Shown: positions 18,076-26,112 of the stretch, in pieces
Numbering within the stretch: the first letter of the stretch is position 1
Layout of the letters: each line of letters starts with the position of its first letter
From: an uncultured Geobacter sp.
GTDB taxonomy: Bacteria; Desulfobacterota; Desulfuromonadia; Geobacterales; CAIOGM01
DNA: 54,561 bases
Direction of reading: 5' to 3'
Assembly: GCA_903902855.1 (NCBI GenBank)
Contig: CAIUWK010000034.1
Coordinates: forward strand, 1 to 54,561
The notes under the pieces: generated by a model
Databases searched by the model: none
Seen by the model: only the letters and a program-made list of their open reading frames with translations
Told to the model about the DNA's origin: nothing
Position numbers and translations under genes: made by a program

Positions 18076-19449
18076 ATGTCTCATGCCGTTCCCACTGTTC
18101 TCATCGTGGATGACATTCCCTCAGCTCGCAAGACCTTGGAAATGTTGCTCAAAACTGAAGGATACCGTCTGGAGTTCGCCGCCTCCGGGGCCGAGGCCCT
18201 GGCCTGCGCTCCCCGGATCAAGCCGGATCTGATCTTGCTGGATATCATGATGCCGGAGATGGACGGGTATGAGGTCTGCCGTCGCATCCGGAGCATGCCG
18301 GAGATCTCCGACGTCCCCATCATCATGGTCACGGCCCTGGACGATCGTGCCTCGCGTCTCAGGGGGTTGGATCTGGGAGCCGACGATTTTATCTCCAAAC
18401 CCATCGACTGGGCGGAACTGCGGGCTCGGACCCGGACCATCATCCGGCTCAACCGGCACCGCACCCTCTCTGCCGAGCGCCGGCGTTACGAACTCCTCAT
18501 CCGGCTCTCTCCCGACGGCATCGTCATGACGGACATTATGGGAAAGTTGACTCTTGCCAATGATGCGGCGGAGGCACTCCTGATCCCGGCGGGGAATCAT
18601 CTCCTCTGCGGCGCCAGGCTTCAAGAGTTTTTGCTGGAAACGGAGCGGGACCGGTTTTCCGATTCCTTTGTCCGGGTGATCTCCGGTCAGCTCCCCGTGG
18701 AGCGGCTGGAAACCTGGTTGCAGAGAGAGGGGGATGCCGCGCCGGTGGCGGTGGAGATCTCCCTGGGACGTCTTGACTGGGAAGGGAACCCTGCGCTGCA
18801 GTGTCTCATCCGGGAGATCACCGGGCGCAAAGAGGCGGAGCTGGAACGGGACCGTCTCTTCCAGGATTTGACCAAGGCCTATGACGTCATCATCGAAACC
18901 CTGGCGCTGGCCCTGGAGCTGCGGGATAATGACATGGGAGGGCATGGCCGACGGGTGGCGGAGATGTCCGTGAGGGTGGCCCGGGCCATGGGGGTGAGCG
19001 AGGAGGAGCTTACCCATATCAGGCGGGGAGCTTTTCTGCACGATATCGGTAAGATCGCCATCCCGGACACCATCCTCCATAAACCGGGCCCCCTTTCCGC
19101 CGAGGAGTGGATGATCATGCGCCGCCACCCCGGTGTGGCCTGCGAACTTCTCTCCCAGATCGGTTTTCTCCGTCCGGCTGTCGCCATCCCCTGCTGCCAT
19201 CATGAAAAGTGGGACGGCAGCGGTTACCCCCTTGGACTCAGCGGTGAGGATATCCCGCTCGCCGCGAGAATTTTTTCCGTTGTGGATGTCTGGGACGCGC
19301 TCAGTTCGGAGCGGGTCTACGAAGGGGCATGGTTGGAGAAAGAGGTGATCGCCTACTGCCGCACTCATTCCGGGAGTCATTTTGACCCCCAGGTGGTGAC
19401 GGTCTTCCTGAAGGTCCTGGGAGAGGAAGCGTCTCCCGCGACTTCCTGA
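18076..19449 (+). CDS. REC-PAS-HD-GYP response regulator
   Basis: A 457-residue protein: receiver with Asp56 (LLDIMMPEMDGYEVC), a PAS-like domain (about 135-265), and an HD-GYP domain with His322-Asp323 (LHDIGKIAIPD) and HHEKWDGSGYP. All residues expected for a cyclic-dinucleotide phosphodiesterase are visible. GGAGGAG lies six bases before ATG 18076. It is the second HD-GYP output of the island and the last clear signalling gene before the thiolase, which starts 24 bp downstream and may be co-transcribed. The extra PAS domain suggests that its activity answers to a ligand or redox cue as well as to phosphorylation. Confidence 0.91.
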   Translation: MSHAVPTVLIVDDIPSARKTLEMLLKTEGYRLEFAASGAEALACAPRIKPDLILLDIMMPEMDGYEVCRRIRSMPEISDVPIIMVTALDDRASRLRGLDLGADDFISKPIDWAELRARTRTIIRLNRHRTLSAERRRYELLIRLSPDGIVMTDIMGKLTLANDAAEALLIPAGNHLLCGARLQEFLLETERDRFSDSFVRVISGQLPVERLETWLQREGDAAPVAVEISLGRLDWEGNPALQCLIREITGRKEAELERDRLFQDLTKAYDVIIETLALALELRDNDMGGHGRRVAEMSVRVARAMGVSEEELTHIRRGAFLHDIGKIAIPDTILHKPGPLSAEEWMIMRRHPGVACELLSQIGFLRPAVAIPCCHHEKWDGSGYPLGLSGEDIPLAARIFSVVDVWDALSSERVYEGAWLEKEVIAYCRTHSGSHFDPQVVTVFLKVLGEEASPATS

Positions 19450-19473
19450 CGATTGTGCACAAGGAGGTTTTCC

Positions 19474-21081
19474 ATGGACAAGTTTCAACCGCGCAAGGTC
19501 TACGTCGCCGCGTCATGGATGCTGCCGGTGGGTCGTTACACCGGCAGGGATAAGGAAAAACTGTCGTTTCTGGAACTGGCGGAACGGGCGGGAGAGATCT
19601 TCTCCGGTAGCCCGGTGCGGCGCCAGGAGATCGAATCGGTGGTGGTGGGGAGCCAGAACCCCTTTGCCTTCTCCGGTCTGGACAATGTGGCGGCCAAGAT
19701 CGCCGGGAGGCTGGGGATCTCCGGGGCCTCGTCGGTGCTCCTGGACACCGCCTCGTCGTCGGGGGCCACCGCCTTTGAAGATGCCTACCTGAAGGTCGCT
19801 TCCGGGGCCTGTGATCATGTTCTGGCCATGGGTATCCAGAAAATGAGCGATGCGGATACGGCCGACGCCACCCGTATTGTGGCCGGGGTCATCGATCGGG
19901 ACGAGGCGGAGTTCGGCCTCTCCATGCCTGCCTGCGGCGCACTGGTGGCCGGGGCGCTCATGAGGCGGCTCCGGCTTTCCCTGGATGAGTGGACCGCCTT
20001 TTCCGCCTCGCTGACCCAGCGGGCCCAGCGGTTCGCGGCGCGTAATCCCGACGCCCACCTGAAGCAGGAGATACCGCTGGCCTCCTATTACCGCCAGATT
20101 GTCAGCGGCAAGAATTACCGCTACTGGTGGCCCCTGCGCTATCATGATTTCTGCCCCATGTCCGACGGCGCGGCGGCGGTCATCCTCACCTCCAGGCCTC
20201 AGGACATCCTGGTGGCCGGGGTGGGGAGCGCCACAGACATTCCCACCATTGCCGATCGGAACTATTTTCACTCTTTTCCCGCCACGGTGAACGCCGCGGC
20301 CCGGGCCTACGGCATGGCCGGGATCAGGGAGATCCGGACCCTGGCCGGCGGGCTTCATGTGAACATGCACGACCCTTTCAACGGTTTCGGCCCCATCAAT
20401 ATGGTGGACCTGGGAGTTCTCTCCCCCCGGCATCTGCTGGACGGGTTGCTGCGGGACGACCTTACCGGCGAGCATGGCGCCTTTCCCACCAACCTCACCG
20501 GCGGGCTCAAGGGGCGGGGGCACCCGCTGGGGGCCACGGGGATGATCCAGGTGGTGGAGAACCATCGACTCATCCGGGAGAAGGGGTTCAAGGCCGGGCT
20601 CTCCCACTCCATCGGCGGCCCCATCAACAACAACGTGGTGATTCTCCTGGAAGAGGCGGAGCACTATCGGAATCGCCCCCACGAGCGGTACAAGCCATGG
20701 GGGCTCCCGCCGCTGGGACGGATCAAGCCCAAGGAGGTCACCGTGGAGGCGCTGCTGGCGTCGGGACCGGTGGACGGCTCCTACGTGACCGGTACCACCC
20801 AATTTCATCACCGTGACGGCTCCCCCCAGTTATCCATCCTCATCGTGGCCTGCAAGGTTGCCGGCGAGCAGTACCGGTTTCTCTTCGGTGTCAGTGGCGA
20901 GCATTACAGTGTGCTTGCCGGGCTGAACCCGGGAGATCGGGTCCATATCGAGCGGCAGGAGGGGGAAATCCTCGTCAATCGCGTGCCGGTGCGGCGCTTC
21001 TACGAGAGGACCATCCAGGGGCTCATGGAGAAGGGTGGGGCCGGGTGGAAGAAGCTGACCGGGAAGGGGCAGAGTGCATGA
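19474..21081 (+). CDS. Thiolase-family protein lacking the nucleophilic cysteine
   Basis: A 535-residue protein. Residues 1 to about 410 follow the thiolase/SCP-x fold: the GHPLGATG motif carries the catalytic His350, and the last active-site segment is HSIGGPIN (His378), as in SCP-x-like members. Where the family has C-A-S-G, with the acyl-accepting Cys, this protein has Ser94-Ser-Ser-Gly97. The classical nucleophile is therefore absent, and normal acetyl-CoA acyltransferase activity is doubtful. About 120 extra C-terminal residues form a separate domain with beta-strand-like character, perhaps OB-fold-like; I do not recognise it. AAGGAGG is placed six bases before ATG 19474. It could be an acyl-CoA-binding or decarboxylating enzyme, or a non-catalytic paralogue. 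Confidence 0.82.
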   Translation: MDKFQPRKVYVAASWMLPVGRYTGRDKEKLSFLELAERAGEIFSGSPVRRQEIESVVVGSQNPFAFSGLDNVAAKIAGRLGISGASSVLLDTASSSGATAFEDAYLKVASGACDHVLAMGIQKMSDADTADATRIVAGVIDRDEAEFGLSMPACGALVAGALMRRLRLSLDEWTAFSASLTQRAQRFAARNPDAHLKQEIPLASYYRQIVSGKNYRYWWPLRYHDFCPMSDGAAAVILTSRPQDILVAGVGSATDIPTIADRNYFHSFPATVNAAARAYGMAGIREIRTLAGGLHVNMHDPFNGFGPINMVDLGVLSPRHLLDGLLRDDLTGEHGAFPTNLTGGLKGRGHPLGATGMIQVVENHRLIREKGFKAGLSHSIGGPINNNVVILLEEAEHYRNRPHERYKPWGLPPLGRIKPKEVTVEALLASGPVDGSYVTGTTQFHHRDGSPQLSILIVACKVAGEQYRFLFGVSGEHYSVLAGLNPGDRVHIERQEGEILVNRVPVRRFYERTIQGLMEKGGAGWKKLTGKGQSA

Positions 21082-21088
21082 AGAGTGC

Positions 21089-21137
21089 AGGCTGAAGGCT
21101 GAAGGCTGAAGGTAACACCTGTCTTCACCCTTCAGCC
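21089..21137. repeat. Inverted repeat of GGCTGAA words
   Basis: Three tandem GGCTGAA units (21089-21112), the last of which pairs with CCTTCAGCC (21129-21137) to form a 9-bp hairpin 20 bp after the thiolase stop codon. The same word makes the longer inverted repeat at 37057-37144. It may end the upstream transcript, though no T-run follows the hairpin directly. Confidence 0.6.
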
Positions 21138-21238
21138 TTCACTCTCTTCACTTTCCTCACTCTTCACTCTTCTCTCTCTTCATTCTCTTCATTCTCCTCA
21201 CTTTCCTCACTTTCCTCACTTTCCTCACTCTTCAGCCT
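21122..21238. repeat. Pyrimidine-rich tandem repeat tract
   Basis: About 115 bases of almost only C, T and isolated A on the plus strand. They are built from words such as CTTCACT and a 9-bp unit CTCACTTTC repeated three times near 21199-21228, and are followed by an eight-T run (21240-21247). It lies in the 570-bp gap between the thiolase and the sigma-54 activator. No gene is visible in this gap; it otherwise holds the inverted repeat at 21339-21469 and a promoter region. Confidence 0.75.
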
Positions 21239-21338
21239 GTTTTTTTCAGCAGGGCGGAGCCTTGGCGCCGTTGGCTGAACTCCGCCCAGGACAGCTCTTC
21301 CACTGAGGACAGAGGATTTATTCTAAAAAAAGCATTTA

Positions 21339-21469
21339 TCCATGAAGGACACGAAGTTTCACTAAGAAAATCGGACTGTTAAGCCATTAAGACGGTTAAC
21401 CGGACAGGTTAAAGGCTTTTTCTGGGTACCAGTTCGATTACCTTGGATTTTCTTCGTGGACTTCGTGAA
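21339..21469. repeat. Imperfect inverted repeat (CACGAAG words)
   Basis: The left arm 21339-21356 (TCCATGAAGGACACGAAG) is roughly complementary to the right arm 21452-21469 (CTTCGTGGACTTCGTGAA). Each arm contains the word twice. The same family occurs at 25989-26074. Confidence 0.6.
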
Positions 21470-21522
21470 TGAGAGCCGTTTTTGGGCTGATTTGTCCCGT
21501 GTGAGATTGTCTTTGAATTCTC

Positions 21523-21562
21523 TTGATTGGCGGAAATATTCTTACTGTATTCCGAGGAATAC
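21523..21562 (+). promoter_or_regulatory. Sigma-70-like promoter with overlapping dyad operator
   Basis: TTGATT (21523-21528) and TGTATT (21546-21551) are 17 bases apart. A perfect 7-2-7 palindrome, GTATTCCGAGGAATAC (21547-21562), overlaps the -10 element. It lies about 90 bp before the sigma-54 activator gene and is well placed to be a repressor site, possibly autoregulatory. Prediction only. Confidence 0.4.
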
Positions 21563-21653
21563 TGTTATGGTCGCATTTCCATGAAAAATAGCCAAAATGG
21601 ATAAAAAGCGCCGTAGAACTGGGGAAGTAGCTGTTTGAGCCCGGAGAAGAACA

Positions 21654-23768
21654 ATGGGAAACGATATCAGTGAGAATCGGTTGGAGGTGGGAGAGATGCC
21701 GCATGGGAGTTCTCACCTGCGCCGCCGTGCTGAAGAACTGCCGGCAACGGAAACGACTGCCGAGCAACTCCCCCGAACCGGGAAAGAGGCGCTGCGGCTT
21801 CTCCACGAACTGCAGGTCCATCAGCTCGAACTGGAGATGCAGAATGTCGAGCTTCGCCGGATCAGGGACGAGGTGGAGACGGCCCTGGAAAAGTATGCCG
21901 ATCTCTTCGATTTTGCGCCGGTGGGCTATTTTACCCTGGATAGCGGTGGAATCATCCGGAGTGTCAACTTCACCGGCGCCGCCTACCTGGGGGGGGAGCG
22001 CTCCCGACTCATCGGCCGCCGTTTCGGACTCTACGTCGCCGAAGAGTCCCGGCGCCACTTTACTGGATTTCTGGGGGAGATCTTTGCCGGCAAGGAGAAA
22101 AAGTCCGGTGTGGTATCGCTCAAGCGGGAGGAGAATGCTCCGTTTTTCATACAGATGGAGGCCGTTGTCTTCGGCGCGGGAGAGGAGTGTCGTGTTGCGG
22201 TTCTGGATATCACCGAGCGCAAGCTGGCGCAAGAGGCGCTGCGTCAGAAAGAGGAGCGGCTGACTCTGGCCCTGGATGCCGCGCAGATGGCGACTTGGGA
22301 CTGGCATGTCCCCAGCGGCGCGGTAGTCTGGAACGAAAAGCATTACCAGATGATGGGGTATGAGCCGGGGGAGGTGAAACCGACCTATGAGGCTTGGATA
22401 AACAGAGTCCACCACGACGACAGGGATGCGGTTCAAGCCGTGATACGGCGGCACATGGCCCTGCGACAAGCGTACACCACGGATTTTCGTACTCTTTGGT
22501 CCGACGGTACGATCCGCTGGCTGGAAGCCCGGGGCAATTTCGAATACGACGCCGACGGTCGGCCCTTCCATTGTTACGGGGTAATTGTCGACACCACCGA
22601 ACAGAAACTGGTCGAGCAGGAGCTCCACCGGGCTCACAATGAACTGGAAGTGAGGGTGGATGAACGGACCGAGGAGTTGCGAAAGGCTATCCGGCAACTC
22701 ACCCATGAAGTTGAGGAGCGGAAGGAAGCAGAGGACTCTCTGCGAGAGGCGTACGCGGAGATAACCCGGTTGAAGGACCGGCTCCAGGCGGAAAACATCT
22801 ACCTGCGCCACGAAGATGCCCAGCAGCATAATTTCGGCGACATAATCGGCCATAGCAGCGCCATCTCCCATGTCTTCCTCCTGGTCAAGCAGGTCGCCCC
22901 CATGAATGCCACGGTTCTGCTCCTGGGGGAGACCGGCGTGGGGAAGGGGGTGATCGCACGGGCCATTCACAGTCGCAGCGCTCGCAAGGAACGCCCCCTG
23001 ATAACGGTCAACTGTGCGTCCCTGCCGGCCAACCTGGTGGAAAGCGAGCTCTTCGGGCGGGAACGGGGAGCATTCACCGGGGCCGGTGAACGGCAGATCG
23101 GCCGCTTCGAGCTGGCCGACGGCGGGACCATTTTTCTTGACGAAATCGGAGAGATGCCGTTGGAGCTGCAATCCAAGCTGCTCCGGGTCATCCAGGATGG
23201 CGAGTTCGAGCGCCTTGGCGGACCGCGCACCATCAAGGTGGATGTCCGGATCATCGCGGCCAGCAACCGGGTCATGGAGGAGGAGATCCGTAACGGCCGG
23301 TTTCGGAATGATCTCTTTTACCGGCTCAATGTGTTCCCTATCCTGCTCCCCCCTCTCCGGCAGCGTCCGGAAGACATCCCGCTACTCGTCACTCATTTCG
23401 TCGCCAAATTCAACAAGAAAATGGGAAAGAAAATTAGTAGTATTCCCAAAGATACCCTGAAGCTTTTGCAGCAGTACCACTGGCCAGGCAACGTCCGGGA
23501 GTTGGAAAGTGTTATCGAACGGGCGGTGATCACCAGCCGGGGAAACGTCCTGGAGGTCGTTGACCGGCTGGATACATACCGGAAGAGTTCGGTACCGGCT
23601 GAGCATGATATCAAGGCCCTGGCCGAACTGGAGCAGCACCATATTCTTCAGGTGCTCCAGCAGACCGGGTGGCGCATCGAGGGGAAAGGGGGGGCGGCGC
23701 TCATCCTGGGACTCAACCCCAGCACCCTGCGCGCCCGAATACGCAAATACGGTATCCTTCGGCATTAA
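21654..23768 (+). CDS. PAS-containing sigma-54 enhancer-binding activator
   Basis: A 704-residue transcription activator. An N-terminal helical region leads into two PAS/PAC domains (about 80-195 and 200-320) and a coiled coil. The sigma-54 AAA+ domain follows (about 395-630) with Walker A GETGVGKG, the sigma-54 contact loop GAFTGA at 472-477 and Walker B IFLDEIGE. A Fis-type helix-turn-helix ends the protein, with the recognition helix in NPSTLRARIRKYG. There is no receiver, so the PAS domains probably sense the signal directly. GGAG lies seven bases before ATG 21654. Its targets are unknown; one good -24/-12 promoter in this window precedes the hydrogenase operon at 52143. Confidence 0.94.
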   Translation: MGNDISENRLEVGEMPHGSSHLRRRAEELPATETTAEQLPRTGKEALRLLHELQVHQLELEMQNVELRRIRDEVETALEKYADLFDFAPVGYFTLDSGGIIRSVNFTGAAYLGGERSRLIGRRFGLYVAEESRRHFTGFLGEIFAGKEKKSGVVSLKREENAPFFIQMEAVVFGAGEECRVAVLDITERKLAQEALRQKEERLTLALDAAQMATWDWHVPSGAVVWNEKHYQMMGYEPGEVKPTYEAWINRVHHDDRDAVQAVIRRHMALRQAYTTDFRTLWSDGTIRWLEARGNFEYDADGRPFHCYGVIVDTTEQKLVEQELHRAHNELEVRVDERTEELRKAIRQLTHEVEERKEAEDSLREAYAEITRLKDRLQAENIYLRHEDAQQHNFGDIIGHSSAISHVFLLVKQVAPMNATVLLLGETGVGKGVIARAIHSRSARKERPLITVNCASLPANLVESELFGRERGAFTGAGERQIGRFELADGGTIFLDEIGEMPLELQSKLLRVIQDGEFERLGGPRTIKVDVRIIAASNRVMEEEIRNGRFRNDLFYRLNVFPILLPPLRQRPEDIPLLVTHFVAKFNKKMGKKISSIPKDTLKLLQQYHWPGNVRELESVIERAVITSRGNVLEVVDRLDTYRKSSVPAEHDIKALAELEQHHILQVLQQTGWRIEGKGGAALILGLNPSTLRARIRKYGILRH

Positions 23769-23999
23769 AAGAGGATCACGTCTCACCACAGCTTGTCTCA
23801 ACATGACCCGTCATATGGGAAAGTTCCGTCATATCCGACAGGAGCCCGTGGCGGGTACCCCTCCCGCATATCTGTGCATCGTTAACTTTACCCTTCTGAA
23901 TTGACTACTTGCAACATTTTACTCCTCTGCTCATATGCGGTACGGCGCTTGCTTTACTCAACGGGAAGAGCTGACATCGGCACGATCCTGCGTATGGAA

Positions 24000-24030
24000 C
24001 GGCTCATGGGGTGCGTATCCCCGATAGCCG
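24000..24030 (+). promoter_or_regulatory. Leader hairpin before the MDR oxidoreductase
   Basis: Two stacked stems, CGGCT/AGCCG and GGGG/CCCC, sit six bases before the AGGAG of the oxidoreductase gene. The spacing suits translational or RNA-stability control. No known riboswitch motif was recognised. Confidence 0.3.
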
Positions 24031-24047
24031 CTCACAGGAGTAATATC

Positions 24048-25139
24048 ATGAAAAGAATGACCGTGCCTGCTCTCCTGAAGGGCGCCATCCCGCCGGACGG
24101 CATCAACCGCAGAATCGTCCTCAACTCCCGCCCTCTGGGCGCACCCACCGCCGGTAACTTTCGCCTGGAAAAAGAGGCTATTCCCGTCCCGGCCGCCGGT
24201 CAGCTCCTCCTGCAGACCCTCTATCTTTCCCTCGATCCATATATGCGTGGCCGGATGAGCGGTTCACTTACCTGCGGCGTCCCGGTGGCGGTGGGAGAGG
24301 TGATGGTGGGGGGGACGGTTTCACGGGTGCCGGCTTCCAGGCATCCCGACTACCAGGGAGGGGAGCTGCTCCTCGGCTCCAGCGGGTGGCAGGAGTACGC
24401 CCTCTCCGATGGCGTCGGGGTTACCACGCTGGATGCCGGGATGTCACGCCCCTCTTTGGCCCTGGGAATTCTGGGGATGCCCGGTTTTACCGCCTACATG
24501 GGGCTGCTGGATATCGGCCGACCGAAAGAGGGGGAAACGGTGGTTGTGGCGGCAGCCAGTGGCGGGGTGGGTTCGGTGGTCGGCCAGATAGCCAAGCTGC
24601 TCAAGGTGGGGCGGGTGGTGGGAATTGCCGGCGGTCGGGATAAATGCCGCTTCGTTCGGGAAGAGCTCGGCTTTGATGCCTGTATTGACCGTCACAGCTC
24701 CGATTTCCTGCAACAATTGGCAGCGGCTTGCCCGAAGGGGATCGACGTCTACTTCGAGAGCGTCGGTGGTGCGGTTTTCGACGCCGTCCTCCCCTTGCTG
24801 AATGTCTCCGCCCGGATCCCGCTCTGCGGCCTGATCGCCCAGTATGATCAGACCGCCCTGCACCCCGGTTCGGACTGTCAGGGGCTTCTGGTCCGCACGC
24901 TTCTCACCCGCCGGATCACGATGCAGGGTTTCACCATTGAGAAAGATTACGGGGAGCGCCATGACGAGTTCTTCTCGCAGATGAGCTCCTGGCTGGCCCA
25001 AGGTGGAATCACGTATCGTGAAGACGTTGTGGATGGTCTGGAGAACGCACCCGAGGCGTTCATGGGGCTCCTGGAAGGGAAGAACTTCGGCAAACTGGTC
25101 GTACGTCTTGCTCAGCCGCCATATGTTGTGAATCTGTAG
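24048..25139 (+). CDS. NADP-dependent MDR-family oxidoreductase (CurA/LTB4DH-like)
   Basis: A 363-residue zinc-independent medium-chain dehydrogenase/reductase. The N-terminal part has the family's LSLDPYMRGRM motif. The nucleotide-binding fold shows AASGGVGSVVGQIAKL followed by GIAGGRDKC, the glycine-rich and NADP-selecting region of CurA and leukotriene B4 dehydrogenase relatives. Such enzymes reduce the double bond of alpha,beta-unsaturated ketones or aldehydes with NADPH. ATG 24048 has AGGAG seven bases upstream; an in-frame opening at 23901 would add 49 poorly conserved residues across the leader hairpin. It appears monocistronic. The substrate is not known. Confidence 0.9.
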   Translation: MKRMTVPALLKGAIPPDGINRRIVLNSRPLGAPTAGNFRLEKEAIPVPAAGQLLLQTLYLSLDPYMRGRMSGSLTCGVPVAVGEVMVGGTVSRVPASRHPDYQGGELLLGSSGWQEYALSDGVGVTTLDAGMSRPSLALGILGMPGFTAYMGLLDIGRPKEGETVVVAAASGGVGSVVGQIAKLLKVGRVVGIAGGRDKCRFVREELGFDACIDRHSSDFLQQLAAACPKGIDVYFESVGGAVFDAVLPLLNVSARIPLCGLIAQYDQTALHPGSDCQGLLVRTLLTRRITMQGFTIEKDYGERHDEFFSQMSSWLAQGGITYREDVVDGLENAPEAFMGLLEGKNFGKLVVRLAQPPYVVNL

Positions 25140-25344
25140 CATCTTGCGGAAGAGGTTCACGGATTTTCCGTCGACCCGCTGGGTCTGCCGAGATGTTTAA
25201 TGATCGAATGAGAAGAGTTGCCGCCATATGGGGCGCCGTTCGTCACCGGCATGATTGTTGCGATATGTCAGGTCTGCAACAATTGCGACGGATAAGTTGC
25301 CGGGGATTTTTCGGTGACTGTCAGCTACCGAGAGGGGGAGACCA

Positions 25345-25551
25345 ATGGAAGAAAAAAGAGAGAGTCCGACGAAACTACAGGCAAAGATTTTGGGCAGGGT
25401 GGAGCGTCTGCTGGGGAGAGAATGTTGCGTCAATCCGTTTCCTGAGGCATCGGCGCTCTGGACCGCCTTCCAGGAGGGGTGGCACCGGACCTTGGACAAT
25501 CCCTTGTCCCATGAACTCCGCAGCCATGGGTCGCCACTGCAGAAAGTGTAG
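25345..25551 (+). CDS. Small uncharacterised protein
   Basis: A 68-residue protein with a GGGGGAG ribosome binding site just before ATG 25345. It is largely hydrophilic, with one cysteine pair (ECC). The segment NPFPEAS...LWTAFQEGW faintly recalls the CPY...W..GW pattern of ribosome modulation factor and CrpP-like proteins; that is a weak visual likeness, not an assignment. It is followed after about 100 bp by the stress-type coiled-coil gene, and the two could be co-regulated. A long ORF spanning both genes in the frame of the second one gives unlikely sequence here. Confidence 0.5.
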   Translation: MEEKRESPTKLQAKILGRVERLLGRECCVNPFPEASALWTAFQEGWHRTLDNPLSHELRSHGSPLQKV

Positions 25552-25654
25552 CGCACCTCTACCCATCGCCGGCAGAGAACATGAAGTTCGCCGTAAGAGC
25601 AGACCGCAGTTCCAACTAAACCCCGCAGGGGAAAAGAGGGACAGGAGATACATT

Positions 25655-25930
25655 ATGAACAGCAGAGCCGAGTACCTCCGGAAACTGGAGGAAAAACTTG
25701 AAGAATGGAATGCCGAAATTGACCGGCTGGCCGCCAAGGGAGGCGACGTCACCGGGGAGGTAACGAGTCGGCTGGACTCTTTGAAGGCGAAGCAGGCGCA
25801 GGGGAGGGAGAAACTCCGGGAACTTCAGCAGTCCGGAGAGGGGGCCTGGGAAGATCTTAAATCGGGGGCAGAGTTCTCCTGGGCTGCCATGGGAGAGGCC
25901 ATGAGTTCGGCCCGTTCCCGTTTCAAATAA
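25655..25930 (+). CDS. Sll1863-type stress-response coiled-coil protein
   Basis: A 91-residue, highly charged, nearly all-helical protein. The pattern KLEEKLEEWNAEIDRL at the start and AWEDLKSGAE...ARSRFK at the end is characteristic of small coiled-coil proteins annotated as the Sll1863 stress-response family, which are induced by stress in several bacteria and whose mechanism is unknown. AGGAG lies seven bases before ATG 25655. There is no signal peptide, so it is probably cytoplasmic. Confidence 0.8.
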   Translation: MNSRAEYLRKLEEKLEEWNAEIDRLAAKGGDVTGEVTSRLDSLKAKQAQGREKLRELQQSGEGAWEDLKSGAEFSWAAMGEAMSSARSRFK

Positions 25931-25988
25931 CCACGGCTGCTTTCCACCAGGGAGACGAAGAAAAACCGCTAAAACCGAAAAGCTCCTG

Positions 25989-26074
25989 TCCACGAAGGAC
26001 ACGAAGAAAGCGCAAGAACATCCCGGGATAGCAGTGGATTTCCTTCGTGAAACTTCGTGCTCTTCGTGGATGGA
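25989..26074. repeat. Imperfect inverted repeat (CACGAAG words)
   Basis: The left arm begins TCCACGAAGGACACGAAG (25989-26006). The right arm 26043-26074 contains CTTCGTG three times and ends with CTTCGTGGA. It is the same family as 21339-21469 and sits just before the decayed kinase. Confidence 0.6.
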
Positions 26075-26112
26075 TGTATCAGGCGGCGCTGATATCAGAT
26101 GAAGGGAGTGTC

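Noticed and set aside
21122..21238. CRISPR array
   Set aside because: Units are short, irregular and directly adjoining, with no unique spacers and no cas genes in the window.
23990..24018. A CGGCAC...TGCG stretch resembling a sigma-54 promoter before the MDR oxidoreductase
   Set aside because: The GG and GC dinucleotides are nine rather than ten bases apart and the -24 T is missing, so it does not fit the strict spacing rule.
25193..25654. A 245-residue frame ending with the stress coiled-coil protein
   Set aside because: The upstream part is Arg/Cys-rich and unlike a protein; ATG 25655 has a strong binding site and starts the recognisable family.
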